From contig DJGU01000088.1 of assembly GCA_002432795.1 (NCBI GenBank), positions 1-29,492 of the forward strand: 29,492 nucleotides of DNA. The letters run 5' to 3'. This document shows positions 1 to 9,900 of this stretch, one piece after another. The notes below the pieces were generated by a model. That model made no database searches, was not told the DNA's origin, and saw only the letters and a program-made list of their open reading frames with translations. This DNA comes from Anaerolineaceae bacterium UBA5838. Lineage in GTDB: Bacteria; Chloroflexota; Anaerolineae; Anaerolineales; Anaerolineaceae. A program made the position numbers and the translations under genes. Position 1 is the first letter of the stretch; each line of letters begins with the position of its first letter.

Positions 1-172
1 GGAGGGGGTTGGGAAAGGCCTGTCATTCTGAGCCTCTTTTGCGAAGAATCTAATAAGTAGAGAGCCAAATCCCCCGCAGATTCAAGCGGAAAAGACCCAC
101 CCCCTTTGCCCCCCTCCTCGGAGGGGGTTGGGAAAGGCCTGTCATTCTAAGCATTTTTTGCGAAGAATCTAA
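1..172. repeat. Tandem pair of an intergenic palindromic repeat
   Basis: Bases 1-53 and 120-172 are near-identical 53-base copies, 119 bases apart. They differ mainly in the few bases between the arms of an imperfect palindrome (CATTCTgAGC ... GCgAAGAATCT). A G/C-rich hairpin (CCCCCTCC at 110-117, GGAGGGGG at 120-127) sits at the junction. Elements with the CATTCTGAG/GCGAAGAATCT arms are, from general knowledge, scattered between genes in Chloroflexota and some other phyla; their role is unknown. There is no coding signal here. Confidence 0.8.
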
Positions 173-181
173 ATGGCAGCT

Positions 182-328
182 GTAGGGTGGGTTGGCGTCA
201 CAGAGTCTGTACCAATCCCAGCCTTTTTTTAGCCAACCCACCGCACAGTAGTGTTGCATGCGTTAATGGTGGGTTGGCTTTTTGAGTTGTTTCAAAAGTC
301 AACTTTGTTTTACGCCAACCCACCCTAC
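182..328. repeat. Nested inverted repeat element
   Basis: A perfect 17-base inverted repeat bounds the element: GTAGGGTGGGTTGGCGT at 182-198 and its reverse complement at 312-328. Inside it is a second pair carrying the same core in opposite order: AGCCAACCCACC at 231-242 and GGTGGGTTGGCT at 268-279. The four GGGTTGG-type blocks therefore form two back-to-back stem arms. This resembles a small non-autonomous, MITE- or REP-like element. I see no gene in the remaining bases up to 458. Confidence 0.75.
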
Positions 329-458
329 TTTTGCAAAAAAACTACCTTTTGCGTGCAGATCCTTTGTATCGTTCATGATAACAAAAGTGGAATCCGACCA
401 ATGGTCACATATTTACCGGATAGGCGATCAGTCCTATGACAAAAATTTACCAATTTGA

Positions 459-1303
459 TTAACTGAATGACTCCAGTGTGTCGGTCACGACCGCATTAAA
501 CTCCGCGATTCTCCCCTGCATCCAGGTGATTACATCAAGGGAATCGTCTTCGATTAACGGTGTGAGGTCGAGAGCATATGCCAGGCGGGTAGCCTTATCG
601 GTCGCGTGAGAGGCGAAGAAAGTGGCGTTCGCGATGCGCCGTCCAACAATAGCCTCTGTGTAATTTTTTCCACCTTCAACCTGCGACTCAAAAACGTCAA
701 TAAGAGCAGCTTGCAGATCAGGTTCTCCAGAAACATCAAAGACCGTTTTTATTTCATCGGGCAGCCAATCGAGATTGCACCAGACCTCGCAGCCGTAGAC
801 TTTCTTTGGGCGAATTTCTTTCGGAAGGCGGCGCAGAGCCTCGATAACGCGCAGGAACACCGCCACGTGTGTGGTATGTTTGTCGGCAGGATTATGCGTA
901 TAGAGAATTTCTGGCTGTGCGACCTGGAGTAAGGTTATGAGGTCATCAACCAGAGCAGAGTCTGAGGGGTCTTTTACCCTTGCGCTGGTATACCCAAGAA
1001 AGACCTGGGCGGAGAATGCCCCAGGCGGGCGGCGGCTTTTTGTTCTTCTATCCGGATCTGAGCCATTTCATCATCACTGACGTGGCCAAACTTGCCAGCC
1101 CGGGGTGAACCGTGACCATCAGTGATAACACAGCCGCTAAAGTGGGCATCGGTGTTCTTGAGCCCCTGGAGAATGCCATCGATCGCCATGATTTCAATGT
1201 CATCCTGGTGCGCTGCTATGGCAAGATGGGTAGTACGTCTGAGAGCGTCTTCGGGCTCGGTCCCATCGGGCACATAAACTTCCTGATTTGCTTTGGTGAA
1301 CAT
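459..1303 (-). pseudogene. PIG-L/LmbE-family deacetylase, frameshifted
   Basis: PIG-L family enzymes are Zn-dependent N-deacetylases acting on N-acetylglucosaminyl or related amide substrates. The upstream part (from ATG 1303, with GGAGGAG just before it) has the metal motif AHQDDIE at residues 31-37, followed by ITDGHGSPR. It runs into a TAA at 974-976. The rest of the protein continues in another frame: FLGYTSARVKDPS, then YTHNPADKHTTHVAVF, which holds the third metal-ligand histidine region, ending at 459. Joining the two needs one extra base near the CCCC run at 1019-1022. The span is 845 bases, so one added base gives 281 codons, a normal family length. Either this is a real one-base deletion or a homopolymer read error. 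A functional enzyme is likely if the base is an error. Confidence 0.8.
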
Positions 1304-1442
1304 ATTCTCCTCCATTTTTGTGATGATTATAAACTTCAGGCAAAGGGAATTCCACTTTGAGGTGATATTTGTCCCAGTTAATTTAAAAGGGATTAAGCAG
1401 AAGCAAAAGTAATGAATTTTCTCCAAATCTGACGCTTTGTTG

Positions 1443-1448
1443 TACAAT
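1443..1448 (+). promoter_or_regulatory. Possible -10 box of the BMP operon
   Basis: TACAAT lies about 88 bases upstream of the chosen start of the lipoprotein gene, in the gap between it and the divergent deacetylase. No convincing -35 hexamer stands at 16-18 bases. The call rests on the -10 match and position only. Confidence 0.3.
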
Positions 1449-1535
1449 TAGGTAATGCCGTTCAAAGGAGTAGAGAGGAAAGCCGTGCTAATAAAACTCC
1501 CCAAAGACACCAAACTCACCCAAACAGGAGAAAAG

Positions 1536-2780
1536 ATGAATAAAAAGTTATTAACGTTGGTCAGTATTTTCTTAGTCTTAAGTATGTTCCTGGCAGCTTG
1601 TCAGACAGCCGCCCCCGTAGTTGAAGAACCTGTCGCAGTTGACTGCAAAGCAGAATCTGCTTTGGAAGCTGAAGGTGCCTACCAGGTGCCTGCTCCGATC
1701 AAAGGCTGCTTCAACGTCGCTTTTGTCTATGTTGGGCCCCACGATGATGGTGGCTGGTCTCAGTCTCACGATGTCGGTCGGCTCTATGTTCAGGATAATG
1801 TGCCTGGTGTCCACACTGCCTATGTTGAGAACGTTGCAGAAGGTGTCGATTCCGAGCAGGTTACCCGCTCTTTGGCCCGAAAAGGTTTCGATATGGTTAT
1901 CACAACCTCCTTCGGGTTCATGGATGCCACTGAAACTGTCGCCGGCGAATTCCCGGACAAGGATTTTATCCATGTTTCTGGCTACAAATCCAATGGTTCC
2001 AACTTTGGCAACATCATGGGCGCCATGGAAGATATCAAGTACCTCGCAGGTATGCTGGCTGGTTCCCGTGCCAAAGTTGACGGAAACACCAATGTCGGTT
2101 ACATGGCGACCTTCCCTATCCCGGAAGAGCTGCGCCTTGGCAACGCTTTTGCGCTCGGTATGGCAAAGACCTGCCCTGAATGCACCCTGGATGTCCGCTT
2201 CATTTACACCTGGCATGATCCCACTGTCGAACAGGAAGCAGCGAAGTCCCTCTTTGATGCTGGCGCCCAGGTCGTGATGACTGGTGCGGACACTCCCGCC
2301 CCCGCGATTGCAGCCCCTGGCGGCAAATGGGGTATCACCTATGACTACATTAACAACTGCACGCTCGACACCTGCCTTACTACCATGTACTGGAACTGGG
2401 GTCCTCTCTATGCTATTGAGGTTCAAAAATCCATGGATGGCACTTTCGCTGGTGAATCTGTCTACTTTGATGCTGATTCTGGCGGTCTCGGTCTCTATGG
2501 CTTCATGGAAGGCCAGGAACTGATGCCCGGTGCCAAAGATCTACCCGCAGAAGACCTGCAGCTTGTCCGCGATGAACTTGCCATGTTCCTTTCTGGCACA
2601 ATGACCCGCTTCGACGTATTCAAAGGTCCCATCACCGACAACCAGGGCAACCTCGTTCTGGCTGAAGGCGAAAGCCTGCGCCAGGTGGACCTGGACTGCT
2701 TTGCCGGTCCAGATGCTCCCTGTGCCGACGGCGTAGGTATATATTGGTGGAACCAGAACGTTACGGCTGAACTCCCTTAG
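1536..2780 (+). CDS. BMP-family ABC substrate-binding lipoprotein
   Basis: This is the extracytoplasmic binding protein of an ABC importer in the PnrA/BmpA (Med) family, whose known members mostly bind purine or other nucleosides. ATG 1536 is preferred over the in-frame ATG at 1455 because AGGAG (1526-1530) precedes it and it gives a proper lipoprotein signal: a KK start, a hydrophobic core and the lipobox LAAC with lipidated Cys22. The mature protein shows the family's DGGWSQSHDVG motif, the VTRSLARKGFDMVITTSFGF segment and a GNIMGAMEDIKYLAGMLAG helix. It is 414 residues long. The mature part carries eight further cysteines, arranged in pairs (for example TCPEC and NNCTLDTC), which suggests disulfides and is unusual for the family. 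Three transporter genes follow. Nucleoside binding is inferred from the family, not shown by a residue. Confidence 0.88.
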   Translation: MNKKLLTLVSIFLVLSMFLAACQTAAPVVEEPVAVDCKAESALEAEGAYQVPAPIKGCFNVAFVYVGPHDDGGWSQSHDVGRLYVQDNVPGVHTAYVENVAEGVDSEQVTRSLARKGFDMVITTSFGFMDATETVAGEFPDKDFIHVSGYKSNGSNFGNIMGAMEDIKYLAGMLAGSRAKVDGNTNVGYMATFPIPEELRLGNAFALGMAKTCPECTLDVRFIYTWHDPTVEQEAAKSLFDAGAQVVMTGADTPAPAIAAPGGKWGITYDYINNCTLDTCLTTMYWNWGPLYAIEVQKSMDGTFAGESVYFDADSGGLGLYGFMEGQELMPGAKDLPAEDLQLVRDELAMFLSGTMTRFDVFKGPITDNQGNLVLAEGESLRQVDLDCFAGPDAPCADGVGIYWWNQNVTAELP

Positions 2781-2798
2781 CCTAAGCTAAACCTTTCG

Positions 2799-2827
2799 GA
2801 GAGATGGCTCGAACAGAGCCATCTCTC
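2799..2827 (+). other. Intercistronic hairpin after the BMP lipoprotein gene
   Basis: A perfect 12-bp stem, GAGAGATGGCTC (2799-2810) with GAGCCATCTCTC (2816-2827), closes on the loop GAACA. No run of T follows, so it is not a standard Rho-independent terminator. It most likely protects the 3' end of the binding-protein mRNA or causes partial attenuation, giving more binding protein than membrane components. Confidence 0.7.
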
Positions 2828-2845
2828 TATCGATAAAAGAAGACC

Positions 2846-4654
2846 ATGACCTTTCCTGAAGAAACAAATACAGTTCCCGCTGTTGAAATGCAGGATATTG
2901 TCCTGCGTTTTCCCGGCGTTTTAGCTAACGATCATGTCAACTTTACCCTCTACCCCGGTGAGATTCATGCCCTGCTTGGGGAAAACGGCGCTGGCAAAAG
3001 CACCCTGATGAACGTACTCACCGGTCTCTATAAACCCCAGTCCGGCGAAATCCGCATACATGGTAAAAAGGTTAGTTTCAATTCACCACGGGATGCGATT
3101 GCCAATGGGATTGGTATGGTCCATCAACATTTCATGTTGGTCGAAAATCAAACTGTGACTGAAAATATTCTCATCGGTCTTGACACACCCCGCTTTGCTC
3201 TTAATCTCAAAAAGTATGACCAGGAAATCAGCAATCTGGCAGAACAATTTGGCATCCACATTGATCCAACTGCCAAGATCTGGCAACTTTCGGTTGGTGA
3301 GCAGCAGCGTGTCGAGATCCTCAAAATTCTTTATCGGGGCGCAAACATTCTCATCATGGACGAGCCAACAGCCGTCCTCGCTCCACAGGAAGCCGATGAG
3401 TTGATAGAAACGCTTAAGGGAATGGCTGCGCAGGGCAAATCCATCGCCTTCATCAGCCATAAGCTCACCGAGGTGAAGCAGGTTGCTGATAAATTGACAG
3501 TTTTGCGGCGCGGGCGCGTGACCGCAGAACGCGTGAACTTGCAGGATTTTACCCGTGAAAGCCTTGCCTCGCTGATGGTCGGTCGCGAAGTGATTTTTAA
3601 TCTGCATAAATGTGAACAAACAGCTGGGCGTGAGGTCTTGCGGCTGGAAGATATTTCCGCCCTGAATAACAAGAACCTGCCTGCTCTGCGTAATGTGGAC
3701 CTGGCACTGCACGAAGGTGAAATTCTTGGCATCGCTGGCGTCGCCGGCAATGGCCAGAGCGAACTGGTTGAAGTTATCACCGGTCTGCGTCCCTGCACGG
3801 GACGGATTTGGCTGGAAGGCAAGGATATTGCCAATAAACCGCCTTCCTTCTCCATTAACCAGGGTCTTGCCCACATCCCGGAGGATCGTATCGGGGTCGG
3901 CAGTGCTCCAAACCTTTCGCTTACCAGCAACATCATTATGAAGCGCTACGACCAGCAGCCTGTCAGTCAAAAATGGCAGTTGGACTATGTGGCAGCGGAT
4001 GAACTTGCCGATGGCCTCAAAACCGAATATGACATCCAGGCACCCAGCGTGCAAACCCAGGCGCGCAAACTCTCTGGCGGTAACCTGCAAAAGCTGATTC
4101 TCGCCCGTGAGCTTTCCAGTACCCCACGTATGGTCGTTGCAATGCAGCCCACCCGTGGGTTGGACGTTGGCGCTATTGAAAGCGTTCAGCAGATGCTTCT
4201 CAACCAGCGTGAACAAGGCTGCGCCATCCTGCTTGTATCAGAAGATCTGGACGAGCTCCTCTCCCTTTCCGACCGCATCGCCGTCATGTACGAAGGGCAA
4301 ATTGTTGGGGTCCTTGGTAGTGAGGACTTTTACATCACCCAGATCGGGCTGATGATGACCGGCACTCTCCCAGAGGAATTGCCTGAAAAAGCGCAAGCAG
4401 AGGAAGACCTCACCGAGGGCAATTACTCAAGCTTTGATGAGGTTCTCGATAATCTTCATAATTATGAAGAATCTTCCCAAGCCAAACGGCCTGCAGAAAT
4501 CGAGCCATCCTCTGAAAGTGCGGAGCCGATAGAAGAAATTCCACAGCCTGAGCCCCCTGCGCCACCTGAAGACCTCCCCCTAAATCTCACCGAAAAGGAA
4601 CGCGTGTTGCGAAAAGTTCTGGGCGAAAATTACAAACAGGGAGATGAAGAATGA
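2846..4654 (+). CDS. Sugar/nucleoside-type ABC transporter, double ATP-binding protein
   Basis: This is the cytoplasmic ATPase of the BMP importer, in the RbsA/YufO-like family with two nucleotide-binding domains in one chain. NBD1 has Walker A GENGAGKS (45-52), signature LSVGEQQ and Walker B ILIMDEPTA. NBD2 has the degenerate P-loop GVAGNGQSE, signature LSGGNLQK and AMQPTRGLD in place of a normal Walker B with glutamate, as is usual in this family. The last 94 residues (509-602) are an added acidic tail, rich in Glu and Pro, with a short charged helix (LTEKERVLRKVLGENYK) at the end; typical relatives stop near residue 510. The stop overlaps the next gene's start as ATGA. The ribosome binding site before 2846 is weak (AAGAAGA). 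Confidence 0.92.
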   Translation: MTFPEETNTVPAVEMQDIVLRFPGVLANDHVNFTLYPGEIHALLGENGAGKSTLMNVLTGLYKPQSGEIRIHGKKVSFNSPRDAIANGIGMVHQHFMLVENQTVTENILIGLDTPRFALNLKKYDQEISNLAEQFGIHIDPTAKIWQLSVGEQQRVEILKILYRGANILIMDEPTAVLAPQEADELIETLKGMAAQGKSIAFISHKLTEVKQVADKLTVLRRGRVTAERVNLQDFTRESLASLMVGREVIFNLHKCEQTAGREVLRLEDISALNNKNLPALRNVDLALHEGEILGIAGVAGNGQSELVEVITGLRPCTGRIWLEGKDIANKPPSFSINQGLAHIPEDRIGVGSAPNLSLTSNIIMKRYDQQPVSQKWQLDYVAADELADGLKTEYDIQAPSVQTQARKLSGGNLQKLILARELSSTPRMVVAMQPTRGLDVGAIESVQQMLLNQREQGCAILLVSEDLDELLSLSDRIAVMYEGQIVGVLGSEDFYITQIGLMMTGTLPEELPEKAQAEEDLTEGNYSSFDEVLDNLHNYEESSQAKRPAEIEPSSESAEPIEEIPQPEPPAPPEDLPLNLTEKERVLRKVLGENYKQGDEE

Positions 4655-5757
4655 AAATTCCCTATCCTGTTCTTCTAAAACGCACTGAAGATAGCCCTAA
4701 GTGGTTACCTGTTGTAACTTCCGTCGGTGCGGTCCTGCTTGCCTTCATTATCTCTGGCGTTATCCTTGCTGTCACTGGTGCTGATCCGTTCAAAGTTTAT
4801 TCTTATTTATTTAAAGCCTCGTTTGGCTCGTGGGGCGCTTTTTCTGATGTGGTCGTTAAAGCCACTCCTCTGCTGTTGATTGGTCTGGGCTGCTCATTGG
4901 CCTTCAGGATGCGCCTCTGGAACATTGGTGCCGAAGGGCAATTCTTTGTTGGCGCATTCATGGCAAGCGCGGTCGTGATGGTTCCCTTGGTGAACCTCGA
5001 CACCACCCCCCGTTGGGCTATTATCTCACTCATGGCAGCCCTCGGCATGCTGGGTGGGTCGCTTTATGCCTTTATTGCCGGCTTCCTCAAGGCAAAACTT
5101 AACATCAATGAGATCATCATAACCCTGATGCTCAACTACATTGCCGTACTCTGGAACAACTACTGGATTTTTGGCAAATGGAGTGAATCAGGTTTCCAGA
5201 TGACCAAGACTTTCCCCAAATCAGCCTGGCTGCCGCGCCTGGCGGATTATGCCAAGCAGGTACCCGCCTTCTCGGGTATGACCCTGCACTTGGGCATCCT
5301 ATTCGGGCTGATCGCGGCAGTGATTGTCTATCTAATCATCTATCGCAGCAAATGGGGCTATAAAATCACCCTGATTGGTGATAACCCCCGCGCTGCCCGC
5401 TATGCCGGCATCAATATCACTGCCAATACCATCCTGGTGTTTATGGTTTCCGGCGCTCTGGCAGGGCTGGCAGGCATGACCGAGGTCTCCGGCGTGGTCC
5501 ACCGTTTGCAGGAGCGCATCTCCACTTCGTACGGCTTTTCTGGTGTAATTGTTGCCTGGCTTGCCAAGCTCAACCCCTTTGCTGTGATCGTCGTCTCGAT
5601 CTTGTTTGGTGCTCTGCTGGTTGCCAGCCGCGAAATTCAACCCTCGGGCATCTCATTTCTCATCCAGGGCATCACTCTTTTCCTTGTAATCAGCAGTGAT
5701 GTCTTCCTCAAATACGAAATTAAGTGGGTTCGCCCTGCACAGGAGACTGCCCAATGA
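4651..5757 (+). CDS. BMP-type ABC transporter permease 1
   Basis: Inner-membrane permease of the BPD_transp_2 family (YufP-like), one of the two channel subunits. It has many hydrophobic segments, the GAEGQFFVGAF motif after RMRLWN, the NINEIIITLMLNYIA segment and the conserved GDNPRAARYAGI loop that contacts the ATPase. Its 368 residues fit the family. It starts on the ATGA overlap with the ATPase gene, so translation is probably coupled. The first third has a longer periplasmic segment than permease 2 (around WNNYWIFGKWSESGFQM). Confidence 0.92.
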   Translation: MKIPYPVLLKRTEDSPKWLPVVTSVGAVLLAFIISGVILAVTGADPFKVYSYLFKASFGSWGAFSDVVVKATPLLLIGLGCSLAFRMRLWNIGAEGQFFVGAFMASAVVMVPLVNLDTTPRWAIISLMAALGMLGGSLYAFIAGFLKAKLNINEIIITLMLNYIAVLWNNYWIFGKWSESGFQMTKTFPKSAWLPRLADYAKQVPAFSGMTLHLGILFGLIAAVIVYLIIYRSKWGYKITLIGDNPRAARYAGINITANTILVFMVSGALAGLAGMTEVSGVVHRLQERISTSYGFSGVIVAWLAKLNPFAVIVVSILFGALLVASREIQPSGISFLIQGITLFLVISSDVFLKYEIKWVRPAQETAQ

Positions 5758-6719
5758 ACTGGATTGAAATCTTCCGCTCCGGAATCTCCACTGGCACTGT
5801 TTTGCTCATTGCTGCCATTGGCGAGATCCTGACCGAACGCGCGGGCATCCAAAACCTGGGTGTTGAGGGCATGATGCTTGTGGGTGCTATGGCAGGTTTC
5901 AAGGTCGCCTTCAGCACCGGCAATGTCTGGTTGGGCTTGCTGGCTGCCATCGCCGCTGGCGGGCTGCTCAGCCTTGCCCATGCTCTCGTCACCATCCATT
6001 TTCAAGCTGACCAAACCGTTAGCGGTCTTTCACTTACTTTTCTGGGTACAGGTCTGGCATTGGTGCTGGGCGATGGGCTCACTGGTCAGACCGGGCCTGT
6101 CATTCCCCGCGCCAGCATCCCCCTGCTCTCGCAGATCCCTTACCTGGGTCAGATAGCCTTTGCCGATCACAATCTATTGGTCTATTTTGGCTACCTGCTC
6201 TTGCCAATTGTCACGTATTTCATCAACAAGACTCGTCCGGGTCTCCATCTGCGTGCGGTGGGGGAGAACCCAGCTGCCGCTGACACCCTGGGTGTCAATA
6301 TCTACCGCACCCGCTACCTTTACACCTTCATCGGGGGGTGTTTTGCCGGATTGGCGGGGGCTGCCATCAGCGTCGCCATTGCCCCGGGATGGTACTCGAA
6401 CCTGACTGTCAACGGACAGGGCTGGATTGCAGTGGCACTAGTGATTTTTGCCCATTGGAATCCCTGGCGGGCAGCATTGGGCGGCTATTTGTTTGGCATT
6501 TTACGCCGCTTCACGCTCGACCTGCAGGGTCCGCGCATTTTGTTTGGGCTGGCGAACCCGTTTTTCTATAACACGAACCTGGTCTTCTTTCTGCAGATGA
6601 CGCCTTATATCCTGACGATAATCGCCCTGATTTGGGGCAGCTCAGCGGCACGCAAGAAGCGCATTGGCGCTCCTGCCGCGCTGGGTACACCATACCAGCG
6701 AGGAGAACGAGGGCTCTAG
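5754..6719 (+). CDS. BMP-type ABC transporter permease 2
   Basis: Second inner-membrane permease of the importer (YufQ-like, BPD_transp_2 family). The start MNWIEIF at 5754 overlaps the previous stop as ATGA and has AGGAG at 5741-5745; an in-frame ATG at 5724 lies inside the upstream gene and is less likely. Family marks are ERAGIQNLGVEGMMLVGAM near the start and GENPAAADTLGVNIYRTRY, the ATPase-contact loop. It is 321 residues long. This is the last gene of the transporter operon; no nucleoside-degrading enzyme follows. Confidence 0.92.
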   Translation: MNWIEIFRSGISTGTVLLIAAIGEILTERAGIQNLGVEGMMLVGAMAGFKVAFSTGNVWLGLLAAIAAGGLLSLAHALVTIHFQADQTVSGLSLTFLGTGLALVLGDGLTGQTGPVIPRASIPLLSQIPYLGQIAFADHNLLVYFGYLLLPIVTYFINKTRPGLHLRAVGENPAAADTLGVNIYRTRYLYTFIGGCFAGLAGAAISVAIAPGWYSNLTVNGQGWIAVALVIFAHWNPWRAALGGYLFGILRRFTLDLQGPRILFGLANPFFYNTNLVFFLQMTPYILTIIALIWGSSAARKKRIGAPAALGTPYQRGERGL

Positions 6720-6756
6720 ATTCATCTCTCATGCTTATAGTTTCTCACTCTCGAAG

Positions 6757-6785
6757 CCAGATTGGGCTTTTATATCTGGTTATTT
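6757..6785 (+). terminator. Weak candidate terminator of the BMP operon
   Basis: CCAGAT (6757-6762) can pair with ATCTGG (6774-6779), followed by TTATTT. An alternative stem, AAGCC/GGCTT (6754-6758 with 6765-6769), is followed by TTATAT. Both are short, so the call is tentative. Confidence 0.35.
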
Positions 6786-6922
6786 AACAGTGCCCGCTCC
6801 CTTTAGCTTGGGGGAATGATAAAACCTGAGTTTCTCTTTTTTCGATATTTTTTGAACATTCTCTCGTTGGGAAGCTGTTTTCAGGGCACTAAAATGAGAA
6901 ACTCCGGTAAAATAGAATTCTG

Positions 6923-9900
6923 ATGACTCACCAAAACCAAATCATTCTGAGTCAGCTCACACCGCCGGCGCAGAAAAGCTCCATTCTTGACCGTCCGAGG
7001 GTGCTTCACCTGATGAAGCAGAGCCTTGACTATCCTCTGACCATCCTGGTTGCAGAAACAGGTTATGGCAAGACGACTTCGGCGCTCAGCCTGATCAAGT
7101 CTGTCAAACTCCCATTTTTCTGGTATACCATCTCGCGCAATGAACGCGATCCGCGTTTGTTTTTGACATATCTCTGCTCCGCCTTCAATCAGCAAGGCTA
7201 CAAGATCGGTCTCCCGGCTCTGCGGGTGTTGGAAGACAGCGATCTTGACCTGCAAGAATGCCTCATCACGCTAATAAACTCAATCACTTCCTTATTTAAC
7301 GAAGATGCCCTGTTTGTGATGGACGATTTCCAGAGTTTGAACGATTCGGATGAGATCCTGGGCATGATGAATTGGTTCATTGAGCATCTGCCAGCCAACC
7401 TGCACGTGATGATCCTGAGCCGAACGCAGCCGGAATTTCCATCGATCAACAAGTGGCGAGTTAAGGGCAGGCTGCTTGAGATAGATAAGGACTCCCTCAG
7501 CTTTTCTGCGGAAGAAACCGACCAGCTTTATCGGTCAACCTACCAACTGAACCTGCCCAAAGATGATCTCGCCAGGCTGCATCAACGCACCGAAGGCTGG
7601 GCGATTGGGCTGCAGGTGGTTTGGCAGTCGATCAGAGCCTTGCCAGGCATACCGCTGGGCAGCCTGCTGGAAGAAGAAAACGACAGCTCGTTGGGGAACC
7701 TGTTTGAATACCTTGCGGATGAAGTGCTGGATATGCAATCAGAGGAGCAGCAGGATTTCCTGGTCAGAACTTCGGTCCTGCAATTTTTGGACAGCGACAC
7801 CTGCGACTTTTTACTTGACCGCCAAAACAGCGCTGATACTTTATGCGAGCTATACCGCTCAGGTTTGTTCATCGAGCAACTGAAGCCAGACGTCTTCCGA
7901 TACCATCACATTTTCCGTGAGTTTCTACTTAGTCGCCTTTCAAAGGACGAGGAGCTCAAGAAAGGGCTGCATCGGAAGCTGGCAAGTTATTTTAGCGCGC
8001 ATCATTACTGGGAGCAGGCGATTTCGCATTTGATCTATGCCGGCGATTTTGCCAGACTGCGCCAGATCTTGGATGAGGTTGGTGATCGTTTGCTGCAGTC
8101 CGGGCTCAAGCAGAGCGTCCGTTATTGGTTGGGGAAGTTGCCAGCAGAGGAAATGAGCCATTACCCCTACGGAAATTATCTTTTAGGAGAAGTGGAACGC
8201 ACTGAGGCAAATTTCAATCTGGCACTTGAGTACTATCGCACAGCACAGCGTTTATACCAGAATCTCGGAAATGTTTGGGGGGTGAGCCTGGCACTGCGCG
8301 GACAAGCTCAGGTGTACCTAGATACTCTGCGCCCGGTGAATGCTGATCAGCTGCTCGATCGAGCACTTGAGCTGCTGGATCCAGTGGAGTATCCATTGGA
8401 AGTTTCGGGTTTGTTGACTCAGATTGCCGAGAACCAGGTCAACCAAGGGGCAACCACCGAGGCGGAAAAGAGCCTGCAGAAGGCGCGACAGCTTTCTCCG
8501 AAGTATGCAGAGGCGCAGGCCTACATTGAAGCTCGTCTGCTCTTGCGCACCGGGCGGCTGGAAGAAGGGCTGCAGTTGCTGGGAAAACTTGAGCTTGGAA
8601 CTGCTGATCAAAGATTGGCAAGACCACAACGCTTCCACCGCGAAGCCACTCTTCTGCTATCACTTTACTATTCGTTAATGGGGGAATACGTCAGCGCGCG
8701 GCAGTATGCCCAAAAGGGGCTGCAGGTATCACGGCAGTTGCAGGCAAAATATGTGGAAGCAGTCGCAAAGATTCGCTTGGGGCATGCGCTGCAGCTGGAC
8801 TTGACCCAGGGACTTGACGCACACGGAGTGCTTGAAATTCGGAGCTTGTACGAATTTGCGATTGAAAATGTGGACATCGTGCGCATTCACGTGGAGCCGC
8901 TGTGGGGCTTGTGCCGCTTGGTTGGGTATGCCGGAAACCTGGAGGAGGCAAAACGCATTGGTGATCAGGCTTTGTTGATCGCCGGCAATGCTGGAGACGA
9001 ATGGAAAGGGTTGTTGGTGAGGATTTCACTAGGCGCCGGTCTGGCGCTCGGTGGTGAGTTTGAAGCTGCGGGAAATATCCTTTCAGTGGCCGAATCGCTC
9101 GCAAAGAAACTGAATGACGATTTGGCGAGTGCGGCAGCATTGCTTTGGGAAGCTTACACAGCCGATAAGCAGGGGTACAAAAGTTCCGCATTATTATTCC
9201 TCGAGCAGGGTCTGGAACTGGTGCAGAGACATCAATACCAATTTCTTCTGACACGTAATACTTTGCTGGGACCGGATGACCCCTTCACTTTTTATCCATT
9301 GGTGCTGCGCGCGCGCGAGATGGGGCTGCAGCCTGAGTTGATCAGCCAGATTCTCAGCGATCTTCCACATAGCGTGAGCAATTATCATCCTGGTTACACC
9401 TTAAGTCTGAACCTTTTTGGCGGGTTTGAAGCGCGAAAGGGTAAGCATCTGATACCGGCAGAGCAATGGAAGCGGGATAAAGCCCGCCAACTACTGCAGG
9501 CTCTGACTGTAAACTTTGAAAAGGGGATGAATAAAGAGCAGTTGGCGGTACTTTTTTGGCCGGATGCTGATGAGTCTACCGCCGCTAACAATTTTAAGGT
9601 GACTCTCAACGCGCTGAACCAGACCCTCGAACCACACCGACCCCCCAGGGAAACCGCGCAGTTTGTGATCCGCAATGGCGAGCAATACCAGCTTAACCAG
9701 CAGATGAAAATCAACCTGGATACTGATCAATTTGAAAAGTTAGCCTTGAGCCCGCAGATAAAAGATAAAGAGCGGGCGCTGGTTCTTTACAGAGGCAAAT
9801 TACTGGAAGGCGAGCAGTTGCAGGAAGCTTTCATGCCTGAGATGCAGTATTATCATCGCCTTTACCTGGACTGCCTCAGTCAGGTAATAGAAGCAGCGAT

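Noticed and set aside
1455..1535. Longer N-terminus of the BMP lipoprotein starting at ATG 1455
   Set aside because: It would put 27 residues before a perfect lipoprotein signal, and the ATG at 1536 has a proper AGGAG.
1578..2426. Minus-strand open frame (282 codons) opposite the BMP lipoprotein
   Set aside because: Shadow of a conserved gene, with no ribosome binding site or motif of its own.
3083..4216. Minus-strand open frame (377 codons) opposite the ABC ATPase
   Set aside because: It is antisense to conserved ATPase motifs and has no recognisable domain.
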